Shown piece by piece: positions 36,201 through 48,797 of a stretch of 64,000 nt of DNA. The position numbers and the translations under genes were made by a program. The stretch lies in contig BSBK01001158.1 of the NCBI GenBank assembly GCA_027943335.1, forward strand, positions 62,001-126,000, read 5' to 3'. This DNA comes from Chamaecyparis obtusa. Its lineage: Eukaryota > Streptophyta > Pinopsida > Cupressales > Cupressaceae. The notes under the pieces were generated by a model. The model searched no databases. It saw only the letters and a list, made by a program, of their open reading frames with translations, and had not been told where the DNA came from. How positions within the stretch are numbered: the stretch's first letter is position 1; each line of letters starts with the position of its first letter.

Positions 36201-38160
36201 TAATCTATTAAGTAGGGAAAATTTGTAAAGCCTCTTGACCTATATCAATTGTCCTCTACAAGATGGAGTTGATTCTTCATTTTACTAGGTGTAATCCCTA
36301 GATTATGTAAGATCCATGCTTATAGTGATCACCTGCTAGAGAATTATGAAGCAACCAACCTTGTAGTGGGGCTTATTGATATGGGACAAGCATTTACTAG
36401 AACAAGAAAAAAAAACACTTTCTATAACCATATAGATGATATTCCTAGACAACAACATCACTTTGGATATTTAGCATTTACCCACTACAATGTTTTCTAT
36501 TGGTAGGCCATTTTGGGAATAGCATGTGTACATACAATTGGGGATAACAGCCTAATTGGTCTATAACTTTATGGTACATTTTTTTTTTAAAGTGTTGGGT
36601 TAGGTTTTCAATAAAAGTCCCAAATATAGCAAAATATAAATTTTGGAGTTCATCCTAAACATGACCAAACAAGGGGGTGCCATAATTAGTAGTAAAATTG
36701 TTCTCTTTGTTTAATCTATCTCAAAGTGTTCTTACACCTCCTTGATCCTTGCATAGGACTTGAGCCTGCTACCAATTTTGTTACAATCCAAAATCAACAC
36801 TGCGTCTTCATAATCTCTGATCATTTTTGCCAAAATATTAATCCTTTGAGCCAATCATCTGAGCTAAATGTACTAAATGTTTGATGGACATGAATGCACC
36901 ATTGCCACCAAATGTAATAAGTGAAACTTGCAAAAAGTTTAGTGAATCACTGAAACTAAAGGTGTTTGTCATATAAATTGATATAGATTATACCATCATT
37001 TTGATGCTTGACAATTGTGAATCTAAATAGCTTATGGGTTATTATTTTTTCTTTATGGGTAAGTATAAGAAGTTGGGTCCCAATTCAGGGGAAGTCTTGT
37101 GGAATTGGAAAATGTCACTACAAACAGGCACCCATTTTGAAAAATATGGGCACTCGCTTTAGGTTCGGATGCTCGATCCAAAATTCAAAAAATGGGAACC
37201 CATTTTTTGAAAAGCAGGTACTTGTTTTTCCAAAATGGGTGCATGTTTTCAAAAAAAATTATGACTAGAAACACATTTTTACACGCTGATTTATTATATT
37301 TAAGAAACGCACACCCATTTTTTGAATTTTAAATAGTGGGCACCTGTTTTATAAAACATGGAGTAGGAAACATACCTCTGCCTTATTTTTCAGTTTGAGA
37401 TAGGCTTGGTGGGACCGATCCTATGGTAGGACCTGTAAAATTATGGCTAAGGCATTGGAATACCAAATTTTTGTCTTGTCGTAATTTTTTGAGGGCCTTC
37501 CTGATCATATTTTTTGACGAAACAAAAACTCATTAGAGTTCTCACTGTCCTAATTTTAGAAATGTAAATTTCATAACGATGTGGTTATTTTTACTATTTT
37601 TGCATTATTTATTGATCAAAAGTGGTGAGGTTCACTAAAAATTTAATAACTTTTTTGTTTTTAGGTTTTTTGGAAAATAAATTATATGACATCAATCGAC
37701 ATACAATTCTCTTGAAGATTAATAAAAAGAATTTTGAAAAAAATGTGAAATTTTCATCAATTCATGGTGGTCGTACACCGAAGGTTTTGAAAATGTACTT
37801 TACAATCAATTAAAAATTTTAAAAAAATATATTCAATAAAAAAAGAAAAAATATGCTCATCAATATTTGGTGTCTTAGGTATCTTTCTGTAGAAGGATTC
37901 ACAAAAATTCATTTATTTAGGTCAAAATATGGTGGTCATACACATGTGTGGTATGGTCCTGAAATAGGTATTTTGGAAAAGTAGTTTTTAAACATGCCTA
38001 CTAAAAATAAATTTCTACCATGTGGGTATCGAAGTAAATTACATATTTGAAAAGACAACTCCAATCACTACATTTTCTATATTGAGTTTTTTTGAGATTT
38101 AGTCTCTAAGTGCCTCAAATTTTGACATCAATTGATAGAAAATTTGAAAAATAGGGAAAA
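33296..38160. other. Unclassified AT-rich region
   Basis: About 4.9 kb with no frame longer than about 100 codons and no motif I can assign. The short basic frame at 34908-35153 (minus) and the 99-codon frame at 34356-34655 (minus) could be relics of an old element, but I cannot place them. Iterated short inverted motifs lie at 37080-37390. Confidence 0.4.
37184..37211. repeat. Perfect 13-bp inverted repeat (hairpin)
   Basis: TTCAAAAAATGGG, two bases, then the exact reverse complement CCCATTTTTTGAA. Degenerate copies of the core (GCACCCATTTT and AAAATGGGTGC) occur in both orientations between 37120 and 37340, so this is the best-kept member of a small inverted-repeat cluster. Confidence 0.7.
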
Positions 38161-41100
38161 TGCAATGCCCCGCCAGGGAACCCAGGAGAGCTTAACCTAA
38201 ACATGATTCTAAGTTTGCAGAATTTTTTTTAAAAAAAAAGTTAACATACAAGATAAACATCAATGCGGAAGCAATTACCATTTACTCACATTAAAACATT
38301 AACCAACACAAGTTACAACTCTCAAAGGTTCCTCGACAAAGATTACATTTGCATAATTAATTAAATTAGATTAGGTACAATTACAAATCTCATATAAACA
38401 ATGAAAGGTAAAAGAAACATCACATCAAAGATAACATAAATACAACTAGTACCATAAGGTATCCATAAACCTACATCCACTGCACATGTCGCAGGGTATG
38501 TAATATAATAACCGAAAAGAGGTACACATGATATCTCTAAATAACTGATACAAAGATACATGATCACAAGAAGAAGAGAAAGAACACAACTCCATCAATG
38601 ATGATCAAGAAGGAACAATTGCCACAGGGATCATCCAGCACTGGTACCCGAACATCAGAATCTCAAATGGTAAAAGAATCACTACCACCCGACCTTGTGA
38701 ACCTAAATGGTCCACTCCCACCGTGCTGATGAGGTAACAACAGATCCCACTCGAATAACAAACATCAAACAGACCAAGCTAAGGAAAGGATCCTGAAAGC
38801 TCCCTAACTCAAGGTGAAAAAGTAATAATGCCATAAAAGGCTCACTAATCCAAAGGCATCTAACACATGTAGGATAACTAGACTATGCATAGAAAGGTGT
38901 CATCATGTACGTCTAACCCTTGAGTTTTGTCCTGGTAATCTTGCTGGATCCCGGCACTCAAGTGACCTTTCATGGTTTCAATGACCTCTTGTACAAACAA
39001 AGCCATCAACTATGCCAACTCATCCCTTAAAAGGGGGCTAGTCATCTTCTCCATTCCCACCTTAGTCTGTACTAGCACTAAGCCAGGGTGAGGAAACCAT
39101 ATCTTATTAGGTTCATTTTAAAATCTCTCAATGTTATATTATGTTATCACTTGATTAAGATACTTAACAATAAGTGATCCTGGCAGCCACTTGTGGGCCC
39201 CGGCACTTATTGTAAGCCACCTCCTACTACATATCTAGGTAAACTACCCTAGGCTCATAGATCTCTCCTAGATCTAACATAGATAAAATCACATAGTCCC
39301 ACTTCTAGAATCATCACAGGAATTAGGATTGACTACATGAACATAACCACTGGAACATAGTACATCATGAGCCTATAAGGTCAAATGGGATATAAAACAA
39401 TTCACACTCACACCAAACATAAGAAACAACATGAACATGGAAGACAATTCCCAAGCCTCTGTACTTTCCTAGGTCATCTAGCACCCATAAATTGGATAAA
39501 CCCAACAACTAGGATCGATAAAATCATATTGTATAAAATAGCCAATTTCAGTATGAAAAGATGCATGTACAAATATAAGATAACTCATACATTCAATGTT
39601 AAATAAAAGTCCAATTTGAACACATAATTGCAACACATTTATGGTAAAAACTATACATCTTACAATTCATACCTAGGATGAATTAAATGATTATATCAAA
39701 ATCAAACCATTTAACTAAACCTAATTTATTTGCCATACAGATTTAATTAACTTAATAAAATAAAGTTTACTAAAACACTTAGTAAACATAGTCCACTAGC
39801 CTCATAATAAAACAATATCTAAGTTTTATATAAAGTTCTAATATTCCAAGCTACATTTTTCTCTATCTAATACTGAATAAAAATTATTAATAAATCCTAT
39901 TAACAAATTTCACCAATATTAAATAAAACTTAGCAATAAAATTATTATTACCATTAAATAATAATAATTAATAGAAACCATTAATAGAAAACATTAATAT
40001 TAAACAAGTTTACTAATAAAAACTATTATTATCAAATAATATTTATTAATAAAAATTATTAATAACACTAAATTCTTTTAATAAAATTTATTATTATAAA
40101 GTAATAATTATTAATAAATAATATTAATAAAAACAAATTCTAATAACATAATTTAATAAAACTAATTAACAAAATAAATTACTAACAAATTTTAATTATT
40201 AACAAAATTTAATTTATATTAAAAATAAATGTGCAAAGAAAAGCACATACATGGGGGGCCCACTGTGGGACCCGCGCCCATGGCGCCGCCGACAGGGACA
40301 AAGCTTGCCACACGGCACCCACGGGTGCCGTCGGCAGAGCTTTGCTCTGTCGACGATACATCGTGGTACCACTGGCAGGGTGGCCCGGCTACCAAAAGGG
40401 GGGGCTATGGGGTTGGAACTCGTGCCCTCTCAAAAAAAATTTAATATATTTTTTTTAAAACCTTTTCAACTCATTCAACTTGCAATAATTAATATATATT
40501 TATTTTTATTGATAATCTAAATTTTAACAACAATAAAAATACAAATAAGTTTTGACAAAAAGCATCCATTTTTTTAAATAAAAATGATATTTCTGAAAAC
40601 GGAATTTATTGACTTGTGGGTACTTTTTCTAGAAAAGGAAAAAGACCTACTTTTACAAATTGACATAGTGATTTTGTCTTTTTCTTATTTTGTTTTATTC
40701 TCCATTATTTGCAAACATATTTTCTATTTGATAATGTAATTTTCTTAACATTTGCAAACAAACTAATTTATTGTGGTAATTTTATTTTGACTGTCATTTT
40801 TTGACAGATTAATTTTTTTTCCCAGAATGAAGTTTTTCAACTCAAATTGGATTTTTGTCAACAACCCAATAATTTAATTTATCTATTCTATAGTATAAAC
40901 TATATCTAAATTAATTTTTCATTTTCTATGTGATCTAGGATGAGTTTTCTCTTGAAATTTTGACAGCATATCTCTACTATGCCAAGTTATAAAATAATCC
41001 AAAAGCTATGAATCTAAGGGTTTATTAACACCCAAATTGAAAGCATTACTGAATACATATTTATAGCAACAAATCAAAACAAGCATATGAAAACATTGAA

Positions 41101-42934
41101 AATTCTACAGATAAATTTACAGGGAGGTTTCTTCAAACCCTACCTTAATTCCAATGCTAGAACTGTAAAGAATACTTGTAGAATTCTGAAACACCCAATT
41201 CTGTCAAATGAAAACTCAGCCCTGCAGATCTGGATCAACAATGCAAGCCAAGCCAATTCCAAATCCAAATCAATCCTCACCAAAAGCTCAAGCACAAACA
41301 CAAAGCTCAAGAAATCCAAAAAAAATGACAAAATTCTCCAAGAGCTCTCTCCACAAATCTCCAACAACCTCATTGAATCCAAATGAATGCAATTTCCCCC
41401 TATTAGGGATTCAACTCCAGCATTCATCCAAACCCTAGATGACTCACAAATCAACTCCTAATCAAACTCACACTCTTGAGTTGAAAGAAAATACTAATTA
41501 ATAATTAAAAAATATATTTAATTATGCACAACACAACTTAGACTCCTAAAGACAAGTTGTCTCCTTTTTCATACAAATCACATTCAAACTCAATAAAGCA
41601 CATGTTATTATTAAATACTATTATTAAATAATTTAATATTCCAAACACAATTAAAAATATGCAATTTAATAATTTAATAATTGATGGACAATATAAATCC
41701 TATTTCACATAATTAATTAATTAAAACCAAATATCCTAATATTTGATTTTTAATTAATTAATAATCATACAAAAACATAGGAAATAAATTTGATATTATT
41801 TTCCAAATAAATTATTAATTTCCATAACTATAGAAAATCACATACTCAAACAGCAATAATTCAAGATCATCAAATAAACATACAAACTCAAAGAAGGGAT
41901 CCACAAACTTTGTCACCTAACAAATTTAGATAGGGTAGTCAACATATACTTATCCAACACTTAGGATAATTAGGCTTAGGATAGGGTTTTGGATCCATGT
42001 TATCTCCCCTCTCTTACCATTTGAGATATTGAGATAGGGCACGCTCATCCTAACAATTCAAAGAAGATGATACCTGGTACTTGTGAACCTGCATACAACA
42101 CCCGCATGTACAAACATATATAAATATATAACAGACAATGGCAGGGATCAGCCGATCGTGTGGATTTCACAAGCAAGTAACTACGACCCCATCCCTCAAC
42201 CACATCAAGCATGTCAAACAGAAATATAAAATAAGCACATCAACCATACATATGCAAGTATGGGATTAATAAAAACATAAGCATCAATAATTTCCTAACA
42301 TATAATCTAACATCCTAGAATAATCATAACATTTATAAAATAGGACTAGAGGTGGGGTACTAAAGAAAACACTTCCACTTTTTTCCCAAAAGTGTGACTC
42401 AACTTCTTACAACCACCCTTCTATAAGTACACTACTTATGCACTATTTGATGTACCCATGGTATGTTGAATAAATTGAAATAGGGAAGTCACAAGGAAAT
42501 CAAACCCCCAACTTGCTACAGATTTTTAATTGCCCATATACCAAATTATCTAACCAATAGTTGTCATTGTATTGGGAAGAATGGGGAAATATGTAATGAG
42601 CAACATTATAACCAAGATAAATTCAATTGAATGTGGCATAGTAGTTAAAAAAAACTCAATTTGAGTGTTTATCTAAATTATTTATTTCAAAAATTTTGTA
42701 ACCCGTATGCAATTGATGGTTTTCATTGTAGTGATAAAATGGAAAGCCCTTTTCATGTTTGAGAGCTTTGTGATGAAGGCTAAGAGACCATTACACTATG
42801 AAATACTAGAACAAGAAGAAATACAGAGCAGTGGAAATAAAATTAGGGTAAAGGAGTTTGAGAGCTTTGTGATGAAGGCTCTAAAGGAGTTTGGAATCCT
42901 AAACTAAAATGGTAGAAGAGGGGTGGGTATTACA
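38161..42934. other. Unclassified AT-rich block with LTR-like ends of opposite polarity
   Basis: The block starts TGCAATGCCCCGCC and ends GGGTATTACA, whose reverse complement TGTAATACCC resembles the start of many plant Ty3/gypsy LTRs. The flanks GAAAA and AGATG do not match, so it is probably not one element but the ends of two inverted ones. No gene: frames at 41087-41454 are short and unassigned. 39640-40240 is nearly pure A+T with many ATTAATAA words. A 24-bp perfect direct repeat lies at 42758-42781 and 42857-42880. Confidence 0.35.
40252..40430. other. GC-rich island in AT-rich DNA
   Basis: About 180 bp of high G+C with several CG dinucleotides and GGCGCC, between two stretches of nearly pure A+T. 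It holds a 9-bp hairpin (ACGGCACCC at 40312-40320, two-base loop, GGGTGCCGT at 40323-40331) and a second with 6-bp arms (CAGAGC at 40335-40340, GCTCTG at 40344-40349). Three overlapping frames are open here only because GC-rich DNA lacks stops. It may be an LTR promoter or 5' region; I cannot prove that. Confidence 0.55.
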
Positions 42935-43990
42935 AGATGTCTAATATTGGACATGAAGAGCCTCTACTATTTTCTTAGGCATGATAGTACTACTAGCCCC
43001 ACTGTCTATATTTTAATTGTGTAGCATCGTGTCTCCTACTATCAGGGTAAGAAAGAAATGCATGGGTTTAGTCTTACCTTTTTCTTTCTCCTTTATCATG
43101 TTGTCAGAGTTGACCATCATAATTGACTATTGAATTTGGATGCCCTCTGGCCCTACAACATGTATCTTTCCATTTAATTTTTCTTGTTCTACAATGGCCT
43201 CTTCCCTTGCTATCTTGTCTTGATTGTCAAGAGCTTCTTTCATCCTTTATTATTGTTCAAGAATTGTGAGCATATCCCAAATGGATAGATATACAGAAGC
43301 CTTTTTAAGATGTCTCACTATGTCTACCTTTGTCTCCACTAGAATATTTAGGTCTTTTTGCTTCAACAAGATGATATCCACTTACCATTGGGCTTCCTAC
43401 AATTGGAATTCTTTAACAAAATGTTTTTTCATTTCAAATCTTGGATGATGAAAAGGCATGGTCCTACTTGGTAATAGTGATAAAGTTGTTTCTTCAATAA
43501 GCCTCCATTTTGAATGTCTCTTATAGTTTGATTGGACTTGTGTTATCTTTGAGGTAGATGCTTGATTCATGAATGCCACATCATCCTCATCTACCACCAT
43601 GAGAAAAGAGCATGGTCGAAAGAAAACTCTAACTCTTTTTACAAGGACATCCCCTACTTTTGGGTCGTCATCATGGAGTTCTCCATTCCTAGGGATGAAT
43701 AATAATAATTATCATTTTCAGGGGTCATTCCTTGATTCCTCTACTCTGCTATCTGTTGCTACAAATTTTCCCTCATGAAATCTTGGGGCATGTGGGTTTT
43801 GTTGCATGGAAAATACCAAGCATTCAATTCCTTTGCAATTTTTTTTTGTGTTGCCACCAATTCTCTATTATAATTTGGTGGAAATGACTATAATGGTGTC
43901 ATTGGTTGTGGAACAACAACTACCTACTTAGAATTCTTATTCTAGCTATTATTGTTCTGGTTGTTGTTGTAATCACCTAAAAATAGTCTA
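42935..43990 (-). pseudogene. Ty3/gypsy gag-protease remnant, heavily broken
   Basis: On the minus strand broken frames give a Gag C-terminal region and then a retroviral-type aspartic protease with the active-site words IDSGASSTIMPKKIVEAL (about 42965-43010). The matching part of element F reads VDSGATSIIMPKKIVDSL, and an upstream YLSIWDMLTIL word matches LSMWKTLSI in F, so the two belong to related families. Several TAG/TAA stops and a frameshift separate the pieces. A poly-Asn stretch marks its upstream end near 43970. It is cut off at 42934, shortly after the active site, by the GGGTATTACA terminus; reverse transcriptase and integrase are missing. Confidence 0.65.
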
Positions 43991-44227
43991 GCTAACTAAG
44001 TGCCCCTAATTTTAATTAATTAAATCAAACAATATGCTAGACATAATTATGTAAGTAATTAAATCAATTGGCTTGCATAATTAAATCAATCATCGAATAA
44101 TCAATTGATTAATTAAACCAATTGAGAGAGCATAAAGGTTATCTTAAATCAATTCAAATCAATTAATTAAAAGGTATCTAAATACTTTTAATTAATAAAA
44201 TAACCCATTCAATTTCATGTGCACAAA

Positions 44228-44530
44228 TTTCTAATTTGAATTTCTAAAATTGATTTTTGATTAAAAGAAAGATTTAAAAGAATAAGAGATTTCTAATTTG
44301 AATTTTTAATTCCAATTTCTAATTTGGATTTTTAATTCAAATTTCTAATTTTCTAAATTGATTTTATAATTAAAAGAATAAGAAATTTCTAATTTGGATT
44401 TTTAATTCAAATTTCTAACTTGGATTTTTAATTCACATTTCTAAATTTTTAAATTAAAAGAAAGATTTAAAAGAGTACGAAATTTCTAATTTGGATTTTT
44501 AATTCAAATTTCTAAATTTCTAAATTGATT
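44228..44530. repeat. Near-tandem AT-rich repeat
   Basis: Repeated units built from TTTCTAATTTGGATTTTTAA and AATTCAAATTTCTAA, each about 30-40 bp, four to five copies with small changes. Includes AAAGATTTAAAAGA spacers. Confidence 0.6.
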
Positions 44531-44593
44531 TCTTTCTAATTAAAAAGAAAGACTTGAAAGAATGGAAATTGCTATTTTCTCTCTCAGTCTCAT

Positions 44594-44687
44594 CCAATCA
44601 CAAGAACTTTCTAAAAATATGAGAGAATATCAATTGCTCAATAGGATGAATCTCAATCGCACGTTCATTCTGAGATTTGGATATAAA
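44594..44687 (+). promoter_or_regulatory. Possible core promoter (CCAAT and TATA words)
   Basis: CCAAT at 44594-44598 is followed about 85 bp later by TATAAA at 44682-44687. The spacing is plausible for a plant promoter, but there is no gene downstream on this strand before element E. It could be a chance match in AT-rich DNA. Confidence 0.15.
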
Positions 44688-45028
44688 CCATCCTTTTAGC
44701 TCATTCAAATTATCCTAATTTTCTTTGTTAAATGCATTATTCTATTTTTATGTTAGATTTATATGCTCATTTAATGTTAGATTTCAATTCTTAAAAATCA
44801 AATTTCATGCTTAGATAATAGTTTTCAATTTCTAGATTAATCATAATCATGTTAGTTTCATTTGTAGATTCATTTATTTATTAGATTAATGAGTCTTTCA
44901 TGATAAAATTCAGATTTGTTGAACGCAATTTTGTATCTCAATCCACCCATGAATTTTTTGTTATGGAGTAGTCTAGTCACTGATCTCCTGTGTCATGGTT
45001 GAGAGCATTATTCATAGATCATACTCAC

Positions 45029-46254
45029 TGTTAGGATTAACAGTCCACAATACAACTGATAGGGGGGTGAATCAGTTGTATGATAGATTATTAAACTTTA
45101 AACTTTGAATAGCAGCAATATGAAATCCAATGAACACAATGAATGCCAACACAACAACACAATATTTTGTTCTCGAGGAAACCCTGTTAAATTTAAAACC
45201 CCGATGGGAATTAACACCCACTAATGATGTACTGAGAGTAGAGTATCCTTGTTAGAAGATCTAGCCATGTTAGGAGCTTATTAAAACATTACATTACACA
45301 ATCCTTGTTAGAGGACATACCCTACTAGGAGTCAAGAAAGAATGGTGGGCTCACTGCCCAGGCTCACTGCCCAAAGAAGGTTAAATGTACCTTCAAAACT
45401 CACTGTTCTAACACAAGTGTATATGAAGAAATACACAATCTTTTGAATTATCTGGCAGCAACTGTCTTTGCTTGATCAGTTCCAATGAAGTACATAGGTA
45501 ATCATCTACTCTACATCTAGCAGACACAAGCTCGCAACTTTCACAATTCACTTTCACATCACATGCATCTCATCCATATATTTTCCAAAGAAAAGATGTT
45601 ACATATATACCCTATTACATTCTACATGATCAAGTCGGCCGATTAGGCTTTCCTAATATACAAACAATTACATAAACCCTTGCTAGGATACACACGGTAT
45701 CTAAAACAAGTATACATTGATTACATTACAACAATTAAGGACCGACATCCTTAATTTACATTCGCCAACCAAAATGCACGCTACATTTATGAAGTCAGCT
45801 CCCAAATAACTCCTCTAGATCACACGCCACAATTGATGTCATCCTACTTTCTGTAACTTGCAATGACCAACAAACATTCATTAGTACTTTTTCTATCATC
45901 TCTTAAACTCACATACACTGAATCCATACCTTCTGTAAGATATACTAGAAACACAGAGACTCACTCTGTCAACTTCCACTGTCACTGACTAGTAACCAGT
46001 CTTCACCAAAATATCTGTAACTCAACCAATACACAACAATACATGATGTGATCTTGGATATAAGATCATAACATCTTCTTTTACTTTCATCTAACTTCAC
46101 ATGTTCTGAAATATATGTACAATGTCTGTACACTATAATACTCAACATGTCTTCTTCATAGAAACATATGTTGACATCAGTGACAAAACATGAATGACAA
46201 TAGCAGCAACTACAACATCACTCAACATAGTGATTAATCATATTAAATGTATCA
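45029..46254 (-). repeat. Element E 3' LTR (about 1.23 kb)
   Basis: Plus-strand start TGTTAGGATTAACAG, then the G-tract and TGAATCAGT block, then TTGTTCTCGAGGAAACCC as in element B. It ends ATGTATCA, next to AAAATCTCCCC, which read on the minus strand is a polypurine tract. Confidence 0.65.
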
Positions 46255-46612
46255 AAAATCTCCCCATTGCATTAGCAATATCCAAAAATCTCCCGCTTTA
46301 TCATTGATGTCAACATATGGGAAAATCTATTAACCCAAAGTTTTATCAATCCAAAGTTTTTTAACCAAACAATACTCTCATAGTACACCTTCTCATAGTA
46401 TATCTTCATACAATCTCCTCATTCAGTAGGGATTTTCTCATAGCAACTCTCCCCCTTTGACAGCAATGGAAAAGGGTTTCATAAGTCATCAACTATCTTC
46501 AATACCTATCTTCCACGATCACTCCCCCTAAGGAGTAGATCCCTACATCAAGTCCAGAATATGATAAGGCTCTAAAAAGCTCTGGACTGATGCATCCCTA
46601 CATCATTTGATT

Positions 46613-46830
46613 TTGACTAGGAGGGGCCTGAATCCCAAGCATACCTCTGAGATATTAAAATCTATCTTTTAGAAATGGCTTTGTAAAGATGTTTGCAATC
46701 TATTCCTTTGTGCTAATGTATTCCAACTTTATTTCCTTCTCTTCTACCTTATATCTCAAGAAGTGATAATTAATAGCAATATGCTTGGTCTTAGATGTTG
46801 AGGTTTTAAAATACTACCCCAACTCAGGCA
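46613..46830 (-). pseudogene. Element E copia RNase H C-terminal remnant
   Basis: The minus strand reads SKTKHIAINYHFLRYKVEE, then KLEYISTKE, a TAG stop and IANIFTKP. This is the conserved end of copia RNase H and matches KKKHVEIKYHVVREKV...STKEQIADIFTKPL of element D. The stop sits where D has Gln, so CAG to TAG is likely. Only the last 70 or so codons survive. Confidence 0.75.
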
Positions 46831-47250
46831 TTAGGGCTTAATGATATCTCATCCTAACAATGGAAACCTTCTCGAGTTGTGGGTGGACTCTGATTAAGGA
46901 GTCTCTGGATTCTAGGCTAGTTCCTATTTGATCTGGAACTATCACCTCCTGATTGAAACTTGATTGAGAAAAGGGAAAAAAGGATTGAAAACTGAAAGGG
47001 AAATGGGGTGATACACCAAATTTGAACTTAGACTTTGCTTGGAATCTAAAACATCAACCACAATTCATATATCAAAAGGACTAACACTTTGAATCACTGA
47101 TCAACATATAGGTTAAATTGGATTTTACTACTAGGGTTTAGACCACAAATAGCTCAATCTATTAACAAACATACATATTTTTCATAAGGCTTGAATTTTG
47201 TTCACTTAGAGGAGGAATATAAATAATTCACTACTCCTTGCTATCAAAAA
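46831..47250. other. Unclassified gap left of element D
   Basis: No gene. It continues, after element D is removed, at 54176. Rich in short purine runs near 46970. The last five bases before D are AAAAA. Confidence 0.4.
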
Positions 47251-48426
47251 TGTTAGAAAGCAAATTCCACCAAGATAACTGAGAGGGGGGGTTGAATCAA
47301 TTATTAGATAATTATAACTTTTATCATCTTCAATAGCATTAAACCATATAAGAAATATAATTACCAACCATAGAAAGATATTCATACACAATAACACAAT
47401 GACACAAGATATGTTGACTAGGGAACCTCTTGATCAAAGAGTAAACCCCGGTGGGAATGATGCCCACAAAAGATGCACTAATATGAATATTCCTTGTGAA
47501 AGGATGGACCATGTTAGGAGTCTTATGAAATACATTCAGTACATATGAATCCCTCTTAAAAGATTCTAACCCTGTTAAGAGTTATGGAAGACAGAAAGAC
47601 CCACTGCCCAAATAGCTTCAGGGTAAGATCACTAAACACATTGTCCAAATAATCTTTGCATTAATCAATAGAATAATATGTTACATCTTCTCTAACTGTG
47701 CCAAACCACACTCACTATTACTTCAGATCTCAATTTTAGATCTTTGTACTTCGCATGTCTTCCTTCACAAATTCACTTTCATACTTAGCTCTTTTCTTCA
47801 CTTCATGCATACAGCATCACAACCACTACTACCATATCATAATTACACACTTTCACATTAAAACTATATTCCAACAAGGAAATACTTTCCTTCCTTTATA
47901 CCACACTCAAATAATTACAAATGAGTCGGCATACAATTACAAAATAAAATTTTCCACACGATACACCAAAATTACACAAAACTGTCGACTTCCAAATACA
48001 ATAAATCTTCACTCGTATGACCTCAAAGTCTACACTATCATCCACATCACTATTAATGTGTCTTCAACTTCCCTTTAACTGCACAAAACTAGATTACATC
48101 TCGATTAGGAGATATCATCCGATTTCCACAAACCGCTACTCAGGAACACTGCCTGAATACTGCTTCCACCAAAATGATTATAACTTCCATGAATAAATGA
48201 ATTACTATCTGTGCTCTTAACCATAGACATATAACATATCAAAGAGTATAACCTCAACATCACATAGCTCCAACTGTAATAACCCATGTGTGCTAATCCA
48301 AACTCTTTCTACTTCTCTGCAAGTCTTCGGTAAATCACTGTGTTGACATCAATGACAATCATAGTCATGAATGCAACAACAACTGCTACAAAATGGATGC
48401 CAAACATTTAGCATTCATTCCTAACA
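47251..48426 (-). repeat. Element D 3' LTR (1,176 bp)
   Basis: Plus-strand start TGTTAGAAAGCAAATTCC, end CATTCCTAACA. Contains the seven-G tract, a TGAATCA block, and ACCCTG...AGGAGTC words shared with B and E. The 107-codon frame at 47755-48078 is LTR sequence. Confidence 0.87.
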
Positions 48427-48438
48427 ATCTCCCTCATT
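48427..48438 (-). promoter_or_regulatory. Polypurine tract, element D
   Basis: On the minus strand AATGAGGGAGAT directly precedes the LTR start TGTTAGG. Confidence 0.65.
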
Positions 48439-48797
48439 GGCATTGATGGCAACATAGATGAAAAACATCCAATGTTCCAAAAATCCAATACTGCAACACT
48501 ACTTCTTCAAATCCTCTTCATCAATCAAATCTTGCTTCGTTATCCTATTCAGTTCTCTCCAACAGATGTCTCAGATTGTTTTTCATGTATACTTCTCCCC
48601 CATTGACATCAATGATAGAAATTTTATCACTATGTCAACAACAGCTCAATGTCAAAAGACACTTTTCAGAAAATACATTTACTAGAGTCCTCATGACTCA
48701 GCTCAGATACACATACTCCCCCATAGAGGAAGTACCAACATCTAGTCCAGAAGAAAGATAAGGCTTATATACCACTGAACGGATGCAACCAACTACA

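Larger units (their letters stand above)
43991..45028. other. AT-rich region, possibly old LTR
   Basis: No gene. 44228-44530 is a tangle of near-tandem AATTTCTAATTTGGATTTTT units. It lies upstream of the gypsy remnant in transcription sense, where that element's leader and 5' LTR should be, but I cannot find LTR ends. Element E interrupts it at 45029. Confidence 0.4.
45029..46830 (-). mobile_element. Element E: truncated Ty1/copia 3' end
   Basis: A 3' LTR (45029-46254) is joined to the last part of a copia pol frame on the minus strand. The upstream part of pol, the primer-binding site and the 5' LTR are missing; the sequence changes character near 46830. No target duplication can be checked because one end is lost. 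Confidence 0.7.

Noticed and set aside
40229..40520. Three overlapping frames in the GC-rich island as coding sequence
   Set aside because: Stop codons are rare in GC-rich DNA; none of the frames has a motif and they overlap in all three phases.
38161..42934. Single 4.8-kb transposon with 10-bp inverted ends (TGCAATGCCC / GGGTATTACA)
   Set aside because: Flanks show no target duplication and the ends look like LTR starts of two inverted elements rather than one unit.
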